NCBI RefSeq assembly: GCF_012184415.1
Contig: NZ_VTOX01000008.1
Location: forward strand, 62,001-126,000
Direction: 5' to 3'
Source: Ramlibacter lithotrophicus
Lineage (GTDB): Bacteria; Pseudomonadota; Gammaproteobacteria; Burkholderiales; Burkholderiaceae_C
DNA: 64,000 nt
The notes below the pieces were generated by a model. That model was not told the origin of the DNA and ran no database searches. It saw only the letters and a program-made list of their open reading frames with translations. The position numbers and the translations under genes were made by a program. How positions within the stretch are numbered: the stretch's first letter is position 1; each line of letters begins with the position of its first letter. Below, in pieces: positions 42,016 to 51,528 of this stretch.

Positions 42016-44784
42016 ATGGGACCCACCCTGGGCGGCGAAGGCGGGACCGTCCTGAACGCTCCCTCCGCGGCCAAGCGCGTGCCGACGTACTGCTATCAGT
42101 GCGTCGCCGGCCCCGACCTCCTCACCGTGAAGGTGCAGGACGGCGTCGCCACCGAAGTGGAGCCGAATTTCTGCGCGGCAGCCGTGCACCCGGGTGGCGG
42201 CAAGGTCTGCGTCAAGGCCTACGGGCTGGTGCAGAAGACCTACAACCCCAACCGGGTGCTGGCCCCGATGAAGCGCACGAACCCGAAGAAGGGCCGCGGC
42301 GAGGATCCCGGCTTCGTGCCGATCACGTGGGAAGAGGCGATGAGCACCATCGCCGACAAGCTCAACGGCATCCGCACCACGGGCCTGACCGATGAATCCG
42401 GCTACCCGCGGGTGGCTGCCAGCTTCGGCGGCGGCGGCACGCCGCAGTCGTACATGGGCACCTTCCCGGCGTTCCTGGGGGCCTGGGGGCCGGTCGACAT
42501 GGGCCTGGGCTCGGGCCAGGGCGTCAAGTGCTACCACTCGGAGCACCTGTACGGCGAGTTCTGGCATCGCGCGTTCATCGTCGCGCCCGACACGCCGCTG
42601 TGCAATTACCTGATCTCGTGCGGCGCCAACGTCGAGGCGTCCGGCGGCGTGGCCGGCGTCTGGCGCCATGCCAAGGCGCGGGTGCGCGGCATGAAGCGGG
42701 TGCAGGTCGAGCCGCACCTGTCGGTCACCGGCGCCTGTTCGGCGCAGTGGGTCCCGATCAAGCCCAAGACCGACGCGGCGTTCCTGTACGCGCTGATCCA
42801 CGTGCTGCTGCACGAGGTCGAGCGCGGCAGGCTCGACATCGAGTTCCTGGCCCGCCACACGGCGTCGCCGTACCTCGTCGGGCCGAACGGCTATTACCTG
42901 CGCGACCGCGCCACCCGCAAGCCGCTGGTGTGGGACGGCGGCGCCCGCCGCGCGGTGCCGCACGACACGCCCGGCATCACCGAGGTGCTGGACGGCCGCT
43001 ACGAGGCCGACGCCGTCGAGATCGGCCCCGACGAGGAAGTGCTCGCCGACGGCGTGTTGCAGGGCGAAACCGCGTTCAGCCGCCTGTTCGAGCACATGCA
43101 GCCGTATTCGCCGGAATGGGCCGAAGGCATCTGCGACGTCAAGGCCGCGACCATCCGCCAGGTGGCGATGGAGTACGTGGACCACGCCTGCGTCGGCCAG
43201 ACGATCGAGATCGACGGCCAGACCATGCCGTACCGGCCGGTCGCGGTGTCGCTCGGCAAGACCGTCAACAACGGCTGGGGCGGCTTCGAATGCTGCTGGG
43301 CCCGCACGATGCTGGCGGTGCTGGTCGGCGCGCTGGAAGTCCCGGGCGGCACCATCGGCACGACGGTGCGGCTGGTGCGGCCGATGTCCGAGCGGCTGCA
43401 GGCGGCCAAGCCGGGTCCGGACGGGTTCATGCACTACCCGCTGAATCCGACCGACAAGGCGACCTGGTCGCCCACGCCCAACATCCGCAACGCGTACAAG
43501 ACGATGGTGCCGCTGGCGGCCGACGGCCCCTGGAGCCAGGCGCTGGGGCCGACCCACTTCTCGTGGATGTTCATGCAGGACACGCCCAAGGGGCTGCCGC
43601 GCGTGACACTGCCGGACGTGTGGTTCGTCTATCGCACCAATCCGGCCATCTCGTTCTGGGACACGGCGGCGCTGGGCGCGACGATGGCGAAGTTCCCGTT
43701 CATCGTGGCGTTCGCCTACACCCACGACGAGACCAACCACCACGCCGACATCCTGCTGCCGGAGGCCACCGACCTGGAGAGCCTGCAGCTGATCCGCATC
43801 GGCGGCACCAAGTACATCGAGCAGTTCTGGGACCACCAGGGCTTCGCGCTGCGCCAGCCGGTGGTGGAGCCCGGCGGGCAGGCGCGCGACTTCACCGACA
43901 TCGCCAGCGAACTGGCGCAGCGCACCGGCCTCACCGAAAAGTACGTCGCGTACATCAACAAGGGCGCCGGCGGCGTGCCGCTGAAGAACGGGCACGGCGA
44001 CTTTTCGCTCGACACCGGCCGCAGCCACAGCCGCGAGGAGATCTGGGACGCCGTGTGCCGTGCCGCCAGCGCCGAACTCGGCGAGCCCGAACCGCGCGGC
44101 CTCGACTGGTGGAAGGAGAACGGGCTGGCGACCAGGCCGTTCCCGCGCAGCGAGTGGTACCTGTTCCCGACCATGCGCGAGCGCGGCCTGCGCTTCGAAC
44201 TGCCGTACCAGGAGCGCCTGATGCGCGTCGGCCGGCAGCTCGGCCGGCGGCTGCACGAGCACGACATGCACTGGTGGGACCACCAGTTGCAGGAGTACCA
44301 GGCGCTGCCGCCGTGGAAGGACTTCGCGGCGCCCTGGCAGGCGGACGTGGCACGCGCCGGCGGCGAGCCGGGGGACTACAGGTTCTGGCTGCTCACCGCG
44401 CGCAGCATGCAGTACGCGTGGGGCGGCAACGTCGGCATGCAGATGATCAAGGAGGTGGCCGACAACATCGCCGGCCACCGCGGCGTGATCATCAACACCC
44501 AGGCGGCCGCGAAGCTCGGCATCGCCGAGGGCGACGCGATCGAGATCGCCACGCCGCAGCGCAAGGTGCAGGGCCGCGCCGTCCTGCGCCAGGGCATCCG
44601 GCCCGACACGCTGCTGCTGATCGGCCAGTTCGAGCACTGGGCGACGCCGTTCGCCAAGGACTTCGGCGTGCCCAGCCTCAACACGCTGGCCAGCATGTCG
44701 CTGGAAACCACCGACGCCACCGGTTCCGGGGCCGACCTGGTGCGGGTGAAGATCGGCAAGCTTGCCGCAGGGAGGCGCGCATGA
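42016..44784 (+). CDS. padB: Phenylacetyl-CoA:acceptor oxidoreductase, molybdopterin subunit
   Basis: A 922-residue DMSO-reductase-family protein. The N-terminal cluster motif begins CYQC and continues with further cysteines to KVCVKAYG. Molybdopterin-binding blocks include SFGGGGTPQSYMG, LISCGANVEASGG, THDETNHHADILLPEATDLE and the C-terminal GNVGMQMIKEVADNIAG. The enzyme oxidises the alpha carbon of phenylacetyl-CoA by four electrons to phenylglyoxylate, passing electrons to quinone. No Tat signal is visible, in agreement with a cytoplasmic-facing enzyme. The ATG at 42016 follows AAAGGA. Confidence 0.85.
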   Translation: MGPTLGGEGGTVLNAPSAAKRVPTYCYQCVAGPDLLTVKVQDGVATEVEPNFCAAAVHPGGGKVCVKAYGLVQKTYNPNRVLAPMKRTNPKKGRGEDPGFVPITWEEAMSTIADKLNGIRTTGLTDESGYPRVAASFGGGGTPQSYMGTFPAFLGAWGPVDMGLGSGQGVKCYHSEHLYGEFWHRAFIVAPDTPLCNYLISCGANVEASGGVAGVWRHAKARVRGMKRVQVEPHLSVTGACSAQWVPIKPKTDAAFLYALIHVLLHEVERGRLDIEFLARHTASPYLVGPNGYYLRDRATRKPLVWDGGARRAVPHDTPGITEVLDGRYEADAVEIGPDEEVLADGVLQGETAFSRLFEHMQPYSPEWAEGICDVKAATIRQVAMEYVDHACVGQTIEIDGQTMPYRPVAVSLGKTVNNGWGGFECCWARTMLAVLVGALEVPGGTIGTTVRLVRPMSERLQAAKPGPDGFMHYPLNPTDKATWSPTPNIRNAYKTMVPLAADGPWSQALGPTHFSWMFMQDTPKGLPRVTLPDVWFVYRTNPAISFWDTAALGATMAKFPFIVAFAYTHDETNHHADILLPEATDLESLQLIRIGGTKYIEQFWDHQGFALRQPVVEPGGQARDFTDIASELAQRTGLTEKYVAYINKGAGGVPLKNGHGDFSLDTGRSHSREEIWDAVCRAASAELGEPEPRGLDWWKENGLATRPFPRSEWYLFPTMRERGLRFELPYQERLMRVGRQLGRRLHEHDMHWWDHQLQEYQALPPWKDFAAPWQADVARAGGEPGDYRFWLLTARSMQYAWGGNVGMQMIKEVADNIAGHRGVIINTQAAAKLGIAEGDAIEIATPQRKVQGRAVLRQGIRPDTLLLIGQFEHWATPFAKDFGVPSLNTLASMSLETTDATGSGADLVRVKIGKLAAGRRA

Positions 44785-45440
44785 CTCGCTGGGCCATGGC
44801 GGTCGACCTGCGCCGCTGCGTGGGCTGCCAGACCTGCACGGCATCGTGCAAGCACGCCAACGCCACGCCGCCCGGGGTGCAGTGGCGCCGCGTGCTGGAC
44901 ATCGAGGTCGGGGAGTATCCCGACGTGCAGCGCGCCTTCGTTCCGGTCGGCTGCAACCACTGCGACGAGCCCGCCTGCCTGCCGGTGTGCCCGACGGGCG
45001 CCACCTACAAGCGGCCCGACGGCATCGTCCACATCAATTACGACGCGTGCATCGGCTGCGCCTATTGCGCCGTGGCGTGCCCGTACCAGGCCCGCTCCAA
45101 GACCGACCTGCTGTCCTTCGCCTACGGCGGCAAGGCGATGGCCAACGAGGCGGCGCGCGGCGACGACCAGGAACAGCGCCGCGCCGTTGCCACCAAGTGC
45201 ACGTTCTGCGTCGAGCGCATTGATGCCGGCCTGGCCGCTGGCCAGACGCCGGGCGTGCATCCGGAGGCGACGCCGGCCTGCGTGAACTCCTGCATCGCCG
45301 AGGCGCTGGCCTTCGGCGACGTCGAGGATCCACAGAGCAACGTCTCGCAGCTGCTGGCGCGCAACGAGCATTTCCGCATGCACGAGGAGCTGGGAACCGG
45401 CCCCGGCATCTTCTACCTCTGGGACAGGAAGGCCACATGA
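44781..45440 (+). CDS. padC: Phenylacetyl-CoA:acceptor oxidoreductase, iron-sulfur subunit
   Basis: A 219-residue DmsB/NrfC-like protein with four ferredoxin-type cysteine groups: CVGCQTCTASC near residue 13, CNHCDEPACLPVC, CIGCAYCAVAC, and CTFCVERI with later cysteines CVNSC. It carries electrons from PadB to the membrane subunit. The start overlaps the padB stop (ATGA). Confidence 0.88.
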   Translation: MTRWAMAVDLRRCVGCQTCTASCKHANATPPGVQWRRVLDIEVGEYPDVQRAFVPVGCNHCDEPACLPVCPTGATYKRPDGIVHINYDACIGCAYCAVACPYQARSKTDLLSFAYGGKAMANEAARGDDQEQRRAVATKCTFCVERIDAGLAAGQTPGVHPEATPACVNSCIAEALAFGDVEDPQSNVSQLLARNEHFRMHEELGTGPGIFYLWDRKAT

Positions 45441-46291
45441 GCTACGGACCCGACCCCTGGCAGCAGGCGCACTGGGACTGGCGTGCCGCCGGCAACTTCA
45501 TCTTCGGCGGCGCCGGCGCCGGGCTTCTGGTGGCCACGCCGTATGCCGGCGCCGAGGGGCTGGCCGGTACCCTGCTGGTGCTTGCCGGGATGGGGCTGAT
45601 CGGCCTCGGGCTGCTGTGCGTGTGGCTCGAGATCGGACGGCCGCTGCGCGCGATGAACGTGATGCGGCGGCCGGGCAGCTCCTGGATGTCGCGCGAATCC
45701 ATGGTGGCGCCGCTCGTCTTCGGACTCGGGCTGGCCGTCGCGGCCGGCCTGCGCGCGTGGGCGCCGTTGCTGGTGCTGGCCGCGCTCGGCTTCCTGTACT
45801 GCCAGGCCCGCATCGTGCAGGCGGCCAAGGGCATTCCGGCATGGCGCGAACCGATGATCGTCCCGCTGCTGGTGGCGACCGGCCTCGCGGAGGGGGCCGG
45901 TCTCTACTGGCTGGGCGCGCTGGCGCTTTCGGTGCCGATGCGGAGCGGGGCGGCCGGTTCGCTGCTGCCTTTCCTGTTCGCGCTGATCGTGCTGCTGCGC
46001 TGGATTGCCTGGGGCGCATGGCGCTCGCGCATCGCAGCGACGGCGGCGCCGCGCGCGCTGGCACAGATCGAGCGGGCCGGCAGCGCCATGCTGTGGTTCG
46101 GAACGCTGCTTCCGATCGCGCTGGCCCTGCCGGCGGCGGCCGCCATCCCCGGCGCTGCGTGGCTGCTGGCCGCGGCCGGCGCCAGCGCCGCAGCGACGGG
46201 TGCGTTCTTCAAGTTCACCCTCGTCACGCGGGCCGCCTTCAACCAGGGCTTCCGCCTGCCGCACCTGCCGGTGCGGGGCGTGCCGCGCTGA
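45437..46291 (+). CDS. padD: Phenylacetyl-CoA:acceptor oxidoreductase, membrane subunit
   Basis: A 284-residue NrfD/DmsC-type protein with eight predicted membrane helices. The first follows WDWRAAGNFIFGGAGAGLLV and the conserved LEIGRPLRAMNVMRRPGSSWMSRE lies between helices 2 and 3. It anchors PadBC and presumably delivers electrons to quinone. It overlaps padC by 4 nt. Confidence 0.82.
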   Translation: MSYGPDPWQQAHWDWRAAGNFIFGGAGAGLLVATPYAGAEGLAGTLLVLAGMGLIGLGLLCVWLEIGRPLRAMNVMRRPGSSWMSRESMVAPLVFGLGLAVAAGLRAWAPLLVLAALGFLYCQARIVQAAKGIPAWREPMIVPLLVATGLAEGAGLYWLGALALSVPMRSGAAGSLLPFLFALIVLLRWIAWGAWRSRIAATAAPRALAQIERAGSAMLWFGTLLPIALALPAAAAIPGAAWLLAAAGASAAATGAFFKFTLVTRAAFNQGFRLPHLPVRGVPR

Positions 46292-46330
46292 CGCGGCCAG
46301 AAAAGATTCCAGAACGATCCAGGAGACAAC

Positions 46331-47680
46331 ATGGGCGCCCTTTCGAGAGCAGAAACCGGCCAAGGCAGCCACACCGGCGAACGCAGTTACCTGCACGCCG
46401 ACATCGAGACCATGCCGCGCGAGCAGCTCGCGCGGCTGCAGCTGGAACGGCTGCAGGCCACGGTGGCCAATGCGTACGCCAACGTGGCGCTGGTGCGCCA
46501 GCGCTTCGAGTCCGCCGGCCTGCGGCCCGCCGACATCCGCAGCCTCGACGACATCGCGCACCTGCCGTTCACGGTGAAGACGGACCTGCGCGACCAGTAC
46601 CCGTTCGGCCTGTTCGCGCGTCCGACGCAGGACCTGGCGCGGCTGCATGCCTCCTCGGGGACGACCGGCAAGCCGACGGTGGTGGGGTACACGCTGCAGG
46701 ACATCTCCAACTGGTCCGACCTCATGGCGCGCTCGATGCACGCCGCCGGCGCGCGCCGCGGCGACATCATCCACAACGCCTACGGCTACGGCCTCTTCAC
46801 CGGGGGCCTCGGCGCGCACTACGGCGCCGAGCGGCTGGGCGCCGTGGTGGTGCCGATGTCCGGCGGCTCGACCGAACGGCAGGTCGCGCTGATCATGGAC
46901 TTCAAGGCCCGCGTGCTGTGCGCCACGCCGTCGTATGCGCTGGCGATCGCCGAGGTCGCCGAGCAGCAGGGCGTCGACCTGCGCCAGAGCAACCTGCAGA
47001 TCGGCCTGTTCGGCGCCGAACCGTGGAGCGCCGCGATGCGCCACGAGATCGAGGAGCGCATCGGCGTCAAGGCCGTGGACATCTACGGCCTCTCGGAAAT
47101 CATGGGGCCTGGCGTCGCCTGCGAATGCGAATGCCAGGAGGGCCTGCACGGCTGGGAGGACAACTTCCTGTTCGAGGTGATCGACCCGGAGACCGGCAAG
47201 GTATTGCCCGAAGGCCAGGCCGGCGAACTGGTGATCACCACGCTGACCAAGCAGGCGCTGCCGATGCTGCGCTACCGCACCCGGGACATCACGAAACTGA
47301 CCACGCAGCGGTGCGACTGCGGCCGCACCCACGTGCGCATCCTGCGCATCACCGGCCGCAACGACGACATGCTGATCATCCGCGGCGTCAACGTCTACCC
47401 GTCGCAGATCGAGTCGGTGCTGGTCGGCCGGCCGCACATCGCGCCGCACTACCAGCTGATCGTCGAGCGCGAAGGCAGCCTGGACAACGTGCGGGTCGAG
47501 GTCGAGGTGCTGCCCGGCACGCCCGAGGCCCAGTTCCCCGCGATTTCGCGCGACGTCAGGCACCACATCAAGTCGATGATCGGCATCACCACCACGGTGG
47601 CGGTGCAGGCGCCCGGCACCGTCCCGCGCTCGCAGGGCAAGGCGGTGCGGGTGCGCGACCTGCGTCCGAAGGGAGCGTGA
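46331..47680 (+). CDS. padJ: Phenylacetate-CoA ligase
   Basis: A 449-residue AMP-forming ligase of the PaaK type. The ATP motif is ASSGTTGKPTVVGYT, followed by AYGYGLFTGGLGAHYGAE and GLSEIMGPGVACEC. The adenylate-binding motif is YRTRDIT, and the C-terminal Lys lies in RSQGKAVRVRDLR. It forms phenylacetyl-CoA from phenylacetate, ATP and CoA. Position directly after padBCD supports the substrate. AGGAGAC precedes the ATG. Confidence 0.9.
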   Translation: MGALSRAETGQGSHTGERSYLHADIETMPREQLARLQLERLQATVANAYANVALVRQRFESAGLRPADIRSLDDIAHLPFTVKTDLRDQYPFGLFARPTQDLARLHASSGTTGKPTVVGYTLQDISNWSDLMARSMHAAGARRGDIIHNAYGYGLFTGGLGAHYGAERLGAVVVPMSGGSTERQVALIMDFKARVLCATPSYALAIAEVAEQQGVDLRQSNLQIGLFGAEPWSAAMRHEIEERIGVKAVDIYGLSEIMGPGVACECECQEGLHGWEDNFLFEVIDPETGKVLPEGQAGELVITTLTKQALPMLRYRTRDITKLTTQRCDCGRTHVRILRITGRNDDMLIIRGVNVYPSQIESVLVGRPHIAPHYQLIVEREGSLDNVRVEVEVLPGTPEAQFPAISRDVRHHIKSMIGITTTVAVQAPGTVPRSQGKAVRVRDLRPKGA

Positions 47681-47681
47681 C

Positions 47682-48152
47682 ATGGCCAAGGAAGTTCTTG
47701 CGCTCACGGTGAACGGCCGCGAGCGCCAGGTGGCAGTTCCCGGCAGCGCGCTGCTGCTGGAGGTGCTGCGCGATGACCTCGGCCTGACCGGCACCAAGCA
47801 GGGGTGCGACGGCGGCGAGTGCGGCGCCTGCACGGTGCTGGTGGACGGCCAGCCGCGGCTGGCCTGCCTCACGCTTGCCGCCAGCGTGGCGGGCCGCGAG
47901 ATCGAAACCGTGGAAGGGCTGGTGCGCTCGGGCCGCATGAGCCGGCTGCAGCAGGCGTTCCACGAGAAGCTGGGCACGCAGTGCGGCTTCTGCACGCCCG
48001 GAATGATCATGGCGGCCGAGGCACTGCTGCGGCGCGAGCCGAACCCCAGCGAGGCTCAGATCCGCGAAGCGCTCTCGGGCAACCTGTGCCGCTGCACCGG
48101 CTACGTCAAGATCATCGAGTCGGTGCAGGCCGCCGCCGGAGTGGCGCCATGA
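47682..48152 (+). CDS. hcrC: 4-Hydroxybenzoyl-CoA reductase gamma subunit (2x[2Fe-2S])
   Basis: A 156-residue protein of the xanthine oxidase family small subunit. The plant-type [2Fe-2S] motif GCDGGECGACTVLVDG and later LAC lie in the first half. The second cluster motif CGFCTPGMIM ... CRCTGY lies in the second half. It relays electrons from the FAD subunit to the molybdenum site. It begins one base after the padJ stop and overlaps hcrA. Confidence 0.88.
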   Translation: MAKEVLALTVNGRERQVAVPGSALLLEVLRDDLGLTGTKQGCDGGECGACTVLVDGQPRLACLTLAASVAGREIETVEGLVRSGRMSRLQQAFHEKLGTQCGFCTPGMIMAAEALLRREPNPSEAQIREALSGNLCRCTGYVKIIESVQAAAGVAP

Positions 48153-50515
48153 AGCGCGAACCGCACGCGCTCGAGCGGCCGGTCGCGCCGCCCACGCACT
48201 CCGTCGGCGAGCGCACCCCGCTGGTCGACGGGATCGAGAAGGTGACGGGGCGGGCCCGCTACACCGCCGACCTGCCGGTGGGCATGGCGCTGGTCGGCCT
48301 GATCGGCCGCAGCACCGTCGCCCACGGCCTCATCCGTTCCATCGACGCGTCGCGCGCGCTGGCGCTGCCCGGCGTGCGCGCCGTGATCACCGGCGAGGAC
48401 TTCTCGGCGCCTTACGGTGTGATCCCGATCGCGCAGAACGAATGGCCGCTGGCCCGCGGCAAGGTGCGCTACCGGGGCGAGCCGCTGTTCGCCGTGGCCG
48501 CCGACGACGAGGTGGCCGCGCGCGCGGGCCTGGCGGCGGTGCAGGTGGACATCGACGAACTGCCGGCCCATTTCAGCGCTGCCGACGCACGGGCCGAAGG
48601 CGCCGTGCTGCTGCACGACAACAAGCCCGGCAACCTCGAGCGCGAGGTGGTGCAGGACTTCGGCGACGTCGACGCCGGCTTCGGCGAGGCCGACCTGGTG
48701 CTGGAACGCCGCTACGAGTGCCCGGAGATCGCGCACGGCCAGATCGAGCTGAACATGACGATCGCGCAGTGGGAGCCCGAGCGCGAGCGCCTGATCGTGC
48801 AGTCTGTCACCCAGGTACCGTACTACCTGCACCTGATGCTGGCGCAGACGCTGGGCCTGGACGAATCCCAGATCCGCGTCGTCAAGCCGTTCGTGGGCGG
48901 CGGCTTCGGCCACCGCGTCGAGCCGCTCAACTTCGAGATGGTGGCCGCGGCGCTGGCCCGCGCCGCCGGCGGCACGGTGAAGCTGGAGCTCACGCGCGAG
49001 GAAGTGTTCCTCACGCACCGGGGCCGGCCGCACAGCGAGATGCGGGTGAAGATCGGGCTGAAGAAGAGCGGCGAGATTACGGCGCTGGATGCGGAGGTGG
49101 TGCAGCGCGGCGGTGCCTATGGCGGCTACGGGCTGGTCACCATCCTGTACGCCGGCGCGCTGCTGCACGCCTTGTACAAGGTCGGCGCGGTGCGCTATCG
49201 CGGCTATCGCGTCTACACCAACCTGCCGCCTTGCGGCGCGATGCGCGGCCACGGCGCCGTGAACGTCCGCTTCGCCGTCGAATCGCTGCTGGACGAGATG
49301 GCGGGGCAGCTGGGGCTCGATCCGTTCGCGTTGCGGCGCGCCAACCTCATCGAGGCGCCGTACCGCACGCTCAACGACCTGCAGGTCAATTCGTACGGAC
49401 TGCCGCAGTGCCTGGACGCCGTGGAGCAGGCTTCGGGCTGGCACCAGCGGCGCGGCAACTTGCCGCCCGGCCGCGGGCTGGGCCTCGCCTGCTCGCACTA
49501 CGTCAGCGGCTCGGCCAAGCCGGTCCACTGGAGCGGCGAGCCGCATGCCGTCGTCAACCTCAAGCTCGATTTCGACGGCGGCATCACGATCCTCACGGGC
49601 GCCTCCGACATCGGGCAGGGCTCCAACACGCTGCTGACGCAGGTGGTCGCCGAGGTGCTGCTGCTGCCGATGACGCGCATCCGCGTGGTCTCGGCCGACA
49701 GCATGCTCACGCCCAAGGACAACGGCTCGTACTCGTCGCGGGTCTCGTTCATGGTCGGCAACGCCGGACTGCGGGCGGCCGAGGGACTCAAGCGAACGCT
49801 CGTCGCCGCCGCGGCGAAGAAGCTGGAAGTCACCCCCGACGAGATCGAATGGGGCGGCGAGTCGTGCTGGGTTGTCGGCACCGACAAGGCGCTGACCTGG
49901 GCCCAGTGCGTGCAGGCCGCGCTGGCCGAGGACGGGACGATGACCATCAAAGGCACCTGGTCCACGCCGCCCGAGACGCAAGGCGGCAAGTTCCGCGGCG
50001 CCGCCGTCGGTTCCACCGCCGGATTCAGCTACGCGGCGCAGGTGGTGGAAGTGCAGGTCGACGAGGACACGGGCGCCGTGCGCGTGGAGAACGTGTGGGT
50101 CGCCCATGACTGCGGGCGGGCGCTCAATCCGCTGGCCGTCGAAGGCCAGGTGCAGGGCGCGGTCTGGATGGGCATGGGGCAGGCGCTGCAGGAGGAGACG
50201 CAGTACCACGAGGGCCTGCACCTGCGGCCGAACATGCTCGATTACCGGATCCCGACGATCGCCGAATCGCCGCCCATCCATGTCACGCTGGTCGAGAGCA
50301 TGGACCCGCTCGGGCCCTTCGGCGCCAAGGAAGGCAGCGAAGGCGGCCTCCACGGTTTCCCCCCGGCGCTCACCGCGGCCATCGCCGACGCCCTGGGGCT
50401 GCGCCTGAACGCGTTGCCGGTCACCCCCGACCGCGTCTTCGATGCGCTCCAGGAGCGGCGCCGCGAGCGCAAGCGCCAGGCCGCGAAGCGCCAACCCTCG
50501 CCGGAGCCAACCTGA
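48149..50515 (+). CDS. hcrA: 4-Hydroxybenzoyl-CoA reductase alpha subunit (molybdenum)
   Basis: A 788-residue molybdenum hydroxylase-family large subunit: KVTGRARYTADLPVGMALVGLI at the start, KPFVGGGFGHRVEPLN (Mo-pterin), CGAMRGHGAVNVRFA, GASDIGQGSNTLLTQ and the catalytic Glu region GPFGAKEGSEGG near the end. It removes the hydroxyl of 4-hydroxybenzoyl-CoA reductively, giving benzoyl-CoA. The start overlaps hcrC. The order gamma-alpha-beta differs from the A-B-C order usually reported. Confidence 0.87.
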   Translation: MKREPHALERPVAPPTHSVGERTPLVDGIEKVTGRARYTADLPVGMALVGLIGRSTVAHGLIRSIDASRALALPGVRAVITGEDFSAPYGVIPIAQNEWPLARGKVRYRGEPLFAVAADDEVAARAGLAAVQVDIDELPAHFSAADARAEGAVLLHDNKPGNLEREVVQDFGDVDAGFGEADLVLERRYECPEIAHGQIELNMTIAQWEPERERLIVQSVTQVPYYLHLMLAQTLGLDESQIRVVKPFVGGGFGHRVEPLNFEMVAAALARAAGGTVKLELTREEVFLTHRGRPHSEMRVKIGLKKSGEITALDAEVVQRGGAYGGYGLVTILYAGALLHALYKVGAVRYRGYRVYTNLPPCGAMRGHGAVNVRFAVESLLDEMAGQLGLDPFALRRANLIEAPYRTLNDLQVNSYGLPQCLDAVEQASGWHQRRGNLPPGRGLGLACSHYVSGSAKPVHWSGEPHAVVNLKLDFDGGITILTGASDIGQGSNTLLTQVVAEVLLLPMTRIRVVSADSMLTPKDNGSYSSRVSFMVGNAGLRAAEGLKRTLVAAAAKKLEVTPDEIEWGGESCWVVGTDKALTWAQCVQAALAEDGTMTIKGTWSTPPETQGGKFRGAAVGSTAGFSYAAQVVEVQVDEDTGAVRVENVWVAHDCGRALNPLAVEGQVQGAVWMGMGQALQEETQYHEGLHLRPNMLDYRIPTIAESPPIHVTLVESMDPLGPFGAKEGSEGGLHGFPPALTAAIADALGLRLNALPVTPDRVFDALQERRRERKRQAAKRQPSPEPT

Positions 50516-51495
50516 TGCACGCCCTGCCCGAATTCACCTTGCGCCGGCCGTCGACCCTTGCGGAGGCCGCGGCCCTGCTGGCTGCCGAGCCCGGGGCACG
50601 CCTGGTCGCCGGCGGCACCGACCTGCTGCCCAACCTGCGGCGCGGCCTGGAGCGTCCGGCGCTGCTGGTCGATGTGTCACGGCTCGCCGGTTTCGCCGGC
50701 TTCGAGGCGCTGGCCGACGGCAGCATGCTGCTGGGCGGCGGCACGACGCTGGCGGCGATCGCCACCGATCCCGCCATAGGCGCACGGCTGCCGGCGCTGG
50801 CACAGGCGGCCAACGCCGCCGCCGCGCCGACCCATCGCAGCGCGGCGACGCTGGGCGGCAACCTGTGCCAGGACACGCGCTGCGTGTTCTACAACCAGAG
50901 CGAGTGGTGGCGGGCCAGCAACGATTACTGCCTCAAGCGCGGCGGCGACACCTGTCACGTGGCGCCGCAAGGCAACCGGTGCCATGCCGCCTTCAGCGGC
51001 GACCTCGCCCCGGTGCTGCTCGCGCTCGGCGCCCAGGTGGAACTGCAATCGCCGACCGCCAGCCGCTGGCTCGCGTTGCAGGACCTCTATCGCGACGACG
51101 GCGCCGCCCACCTGACGCTCGGCCGCGACGAGGTGCTGGCCCGGGTGCGCGTGCCGGCGCCGCCGAAGGACCTGCGCAGCGGCTACCGCAAGGCGCGGGT
51201 CCGCCAGGCGATCGACTTCCCGCTGGCCGCCGTGGGCATCGCCATGGTGCTGGAGCAGGGCCTGGTGCAGTCGCTGGCCGTCGGCCTGTCCGGCACCAAC
51301 TCGCATCCGCTCCTGCTGCAAGGCACCGGTGAGCTGGTCGGCCGGGTCGTCGACGACGAGCTGCTGCGCAAGCTGGGAAAGCTGGTGGCGCAGCAGGCGA
51401 GCCCGATGCGCAGCACCGTCACGCCTTCGAATTACCGGCGCCAGGTGGCGGCCACGCTCACGCAGCGGCTGCTGCGCGAACTCGCCGCCGGCTGA
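50515..51495 (+). CDS. hcrB: 4-Hydroxybenzoyl-CoA reductase beta subunit (FAD, [4Fe-4S])
   Basis: A 326-residue FAD-binding subunit with the flavin loops VAGGTDLLPNL (31-41) and ATLGGNLCQD. It also has the insertion that distinguishes 4-hydroxybenzoyl-CoA reductase from other family members: C123, C139, C147 and C156, one residue offset from the reported Thauera cluster ligands (122, 138, 146, 155). That extra [4Fe-4S] cluster lets the enzyme run in the reductive direction from ferredoxin. This is the strongest evidence for the hcr assignment. Confidence 0.9.
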   Translation: MHALPEFTLRRPSTLAEAAALLAAEPGARLVAGGTDLLPNLRRGLERPALLVDVSRLAGFAGFEALADGSMLLGGGTTLAAIATDPAIGARLPALAQAANAAAAPTHRSAATLGGNLCQDTRCVFYNQSEWWRASNDYCLKRGGDTCHVAPQGNRCHAAFSGDLAPVLLALGAQVELQSPTASRWLALQDLYRDDGAAHLTLGRDEVLARVRVPAPPKDLRSGYRKARVRQAIDFPLAAVGIAMVLEQGLVQSLAVGLSGTNSHPLLLQGTGELVGRVVDDELLRKLGKLVAQQASPMRSTVTPSNYRRQVAATLTQRLLRELAAG

Positions 51496-51528
51496 GCGCT
51501 TTTTCTTGCAGACCCGGGAGGGACGACC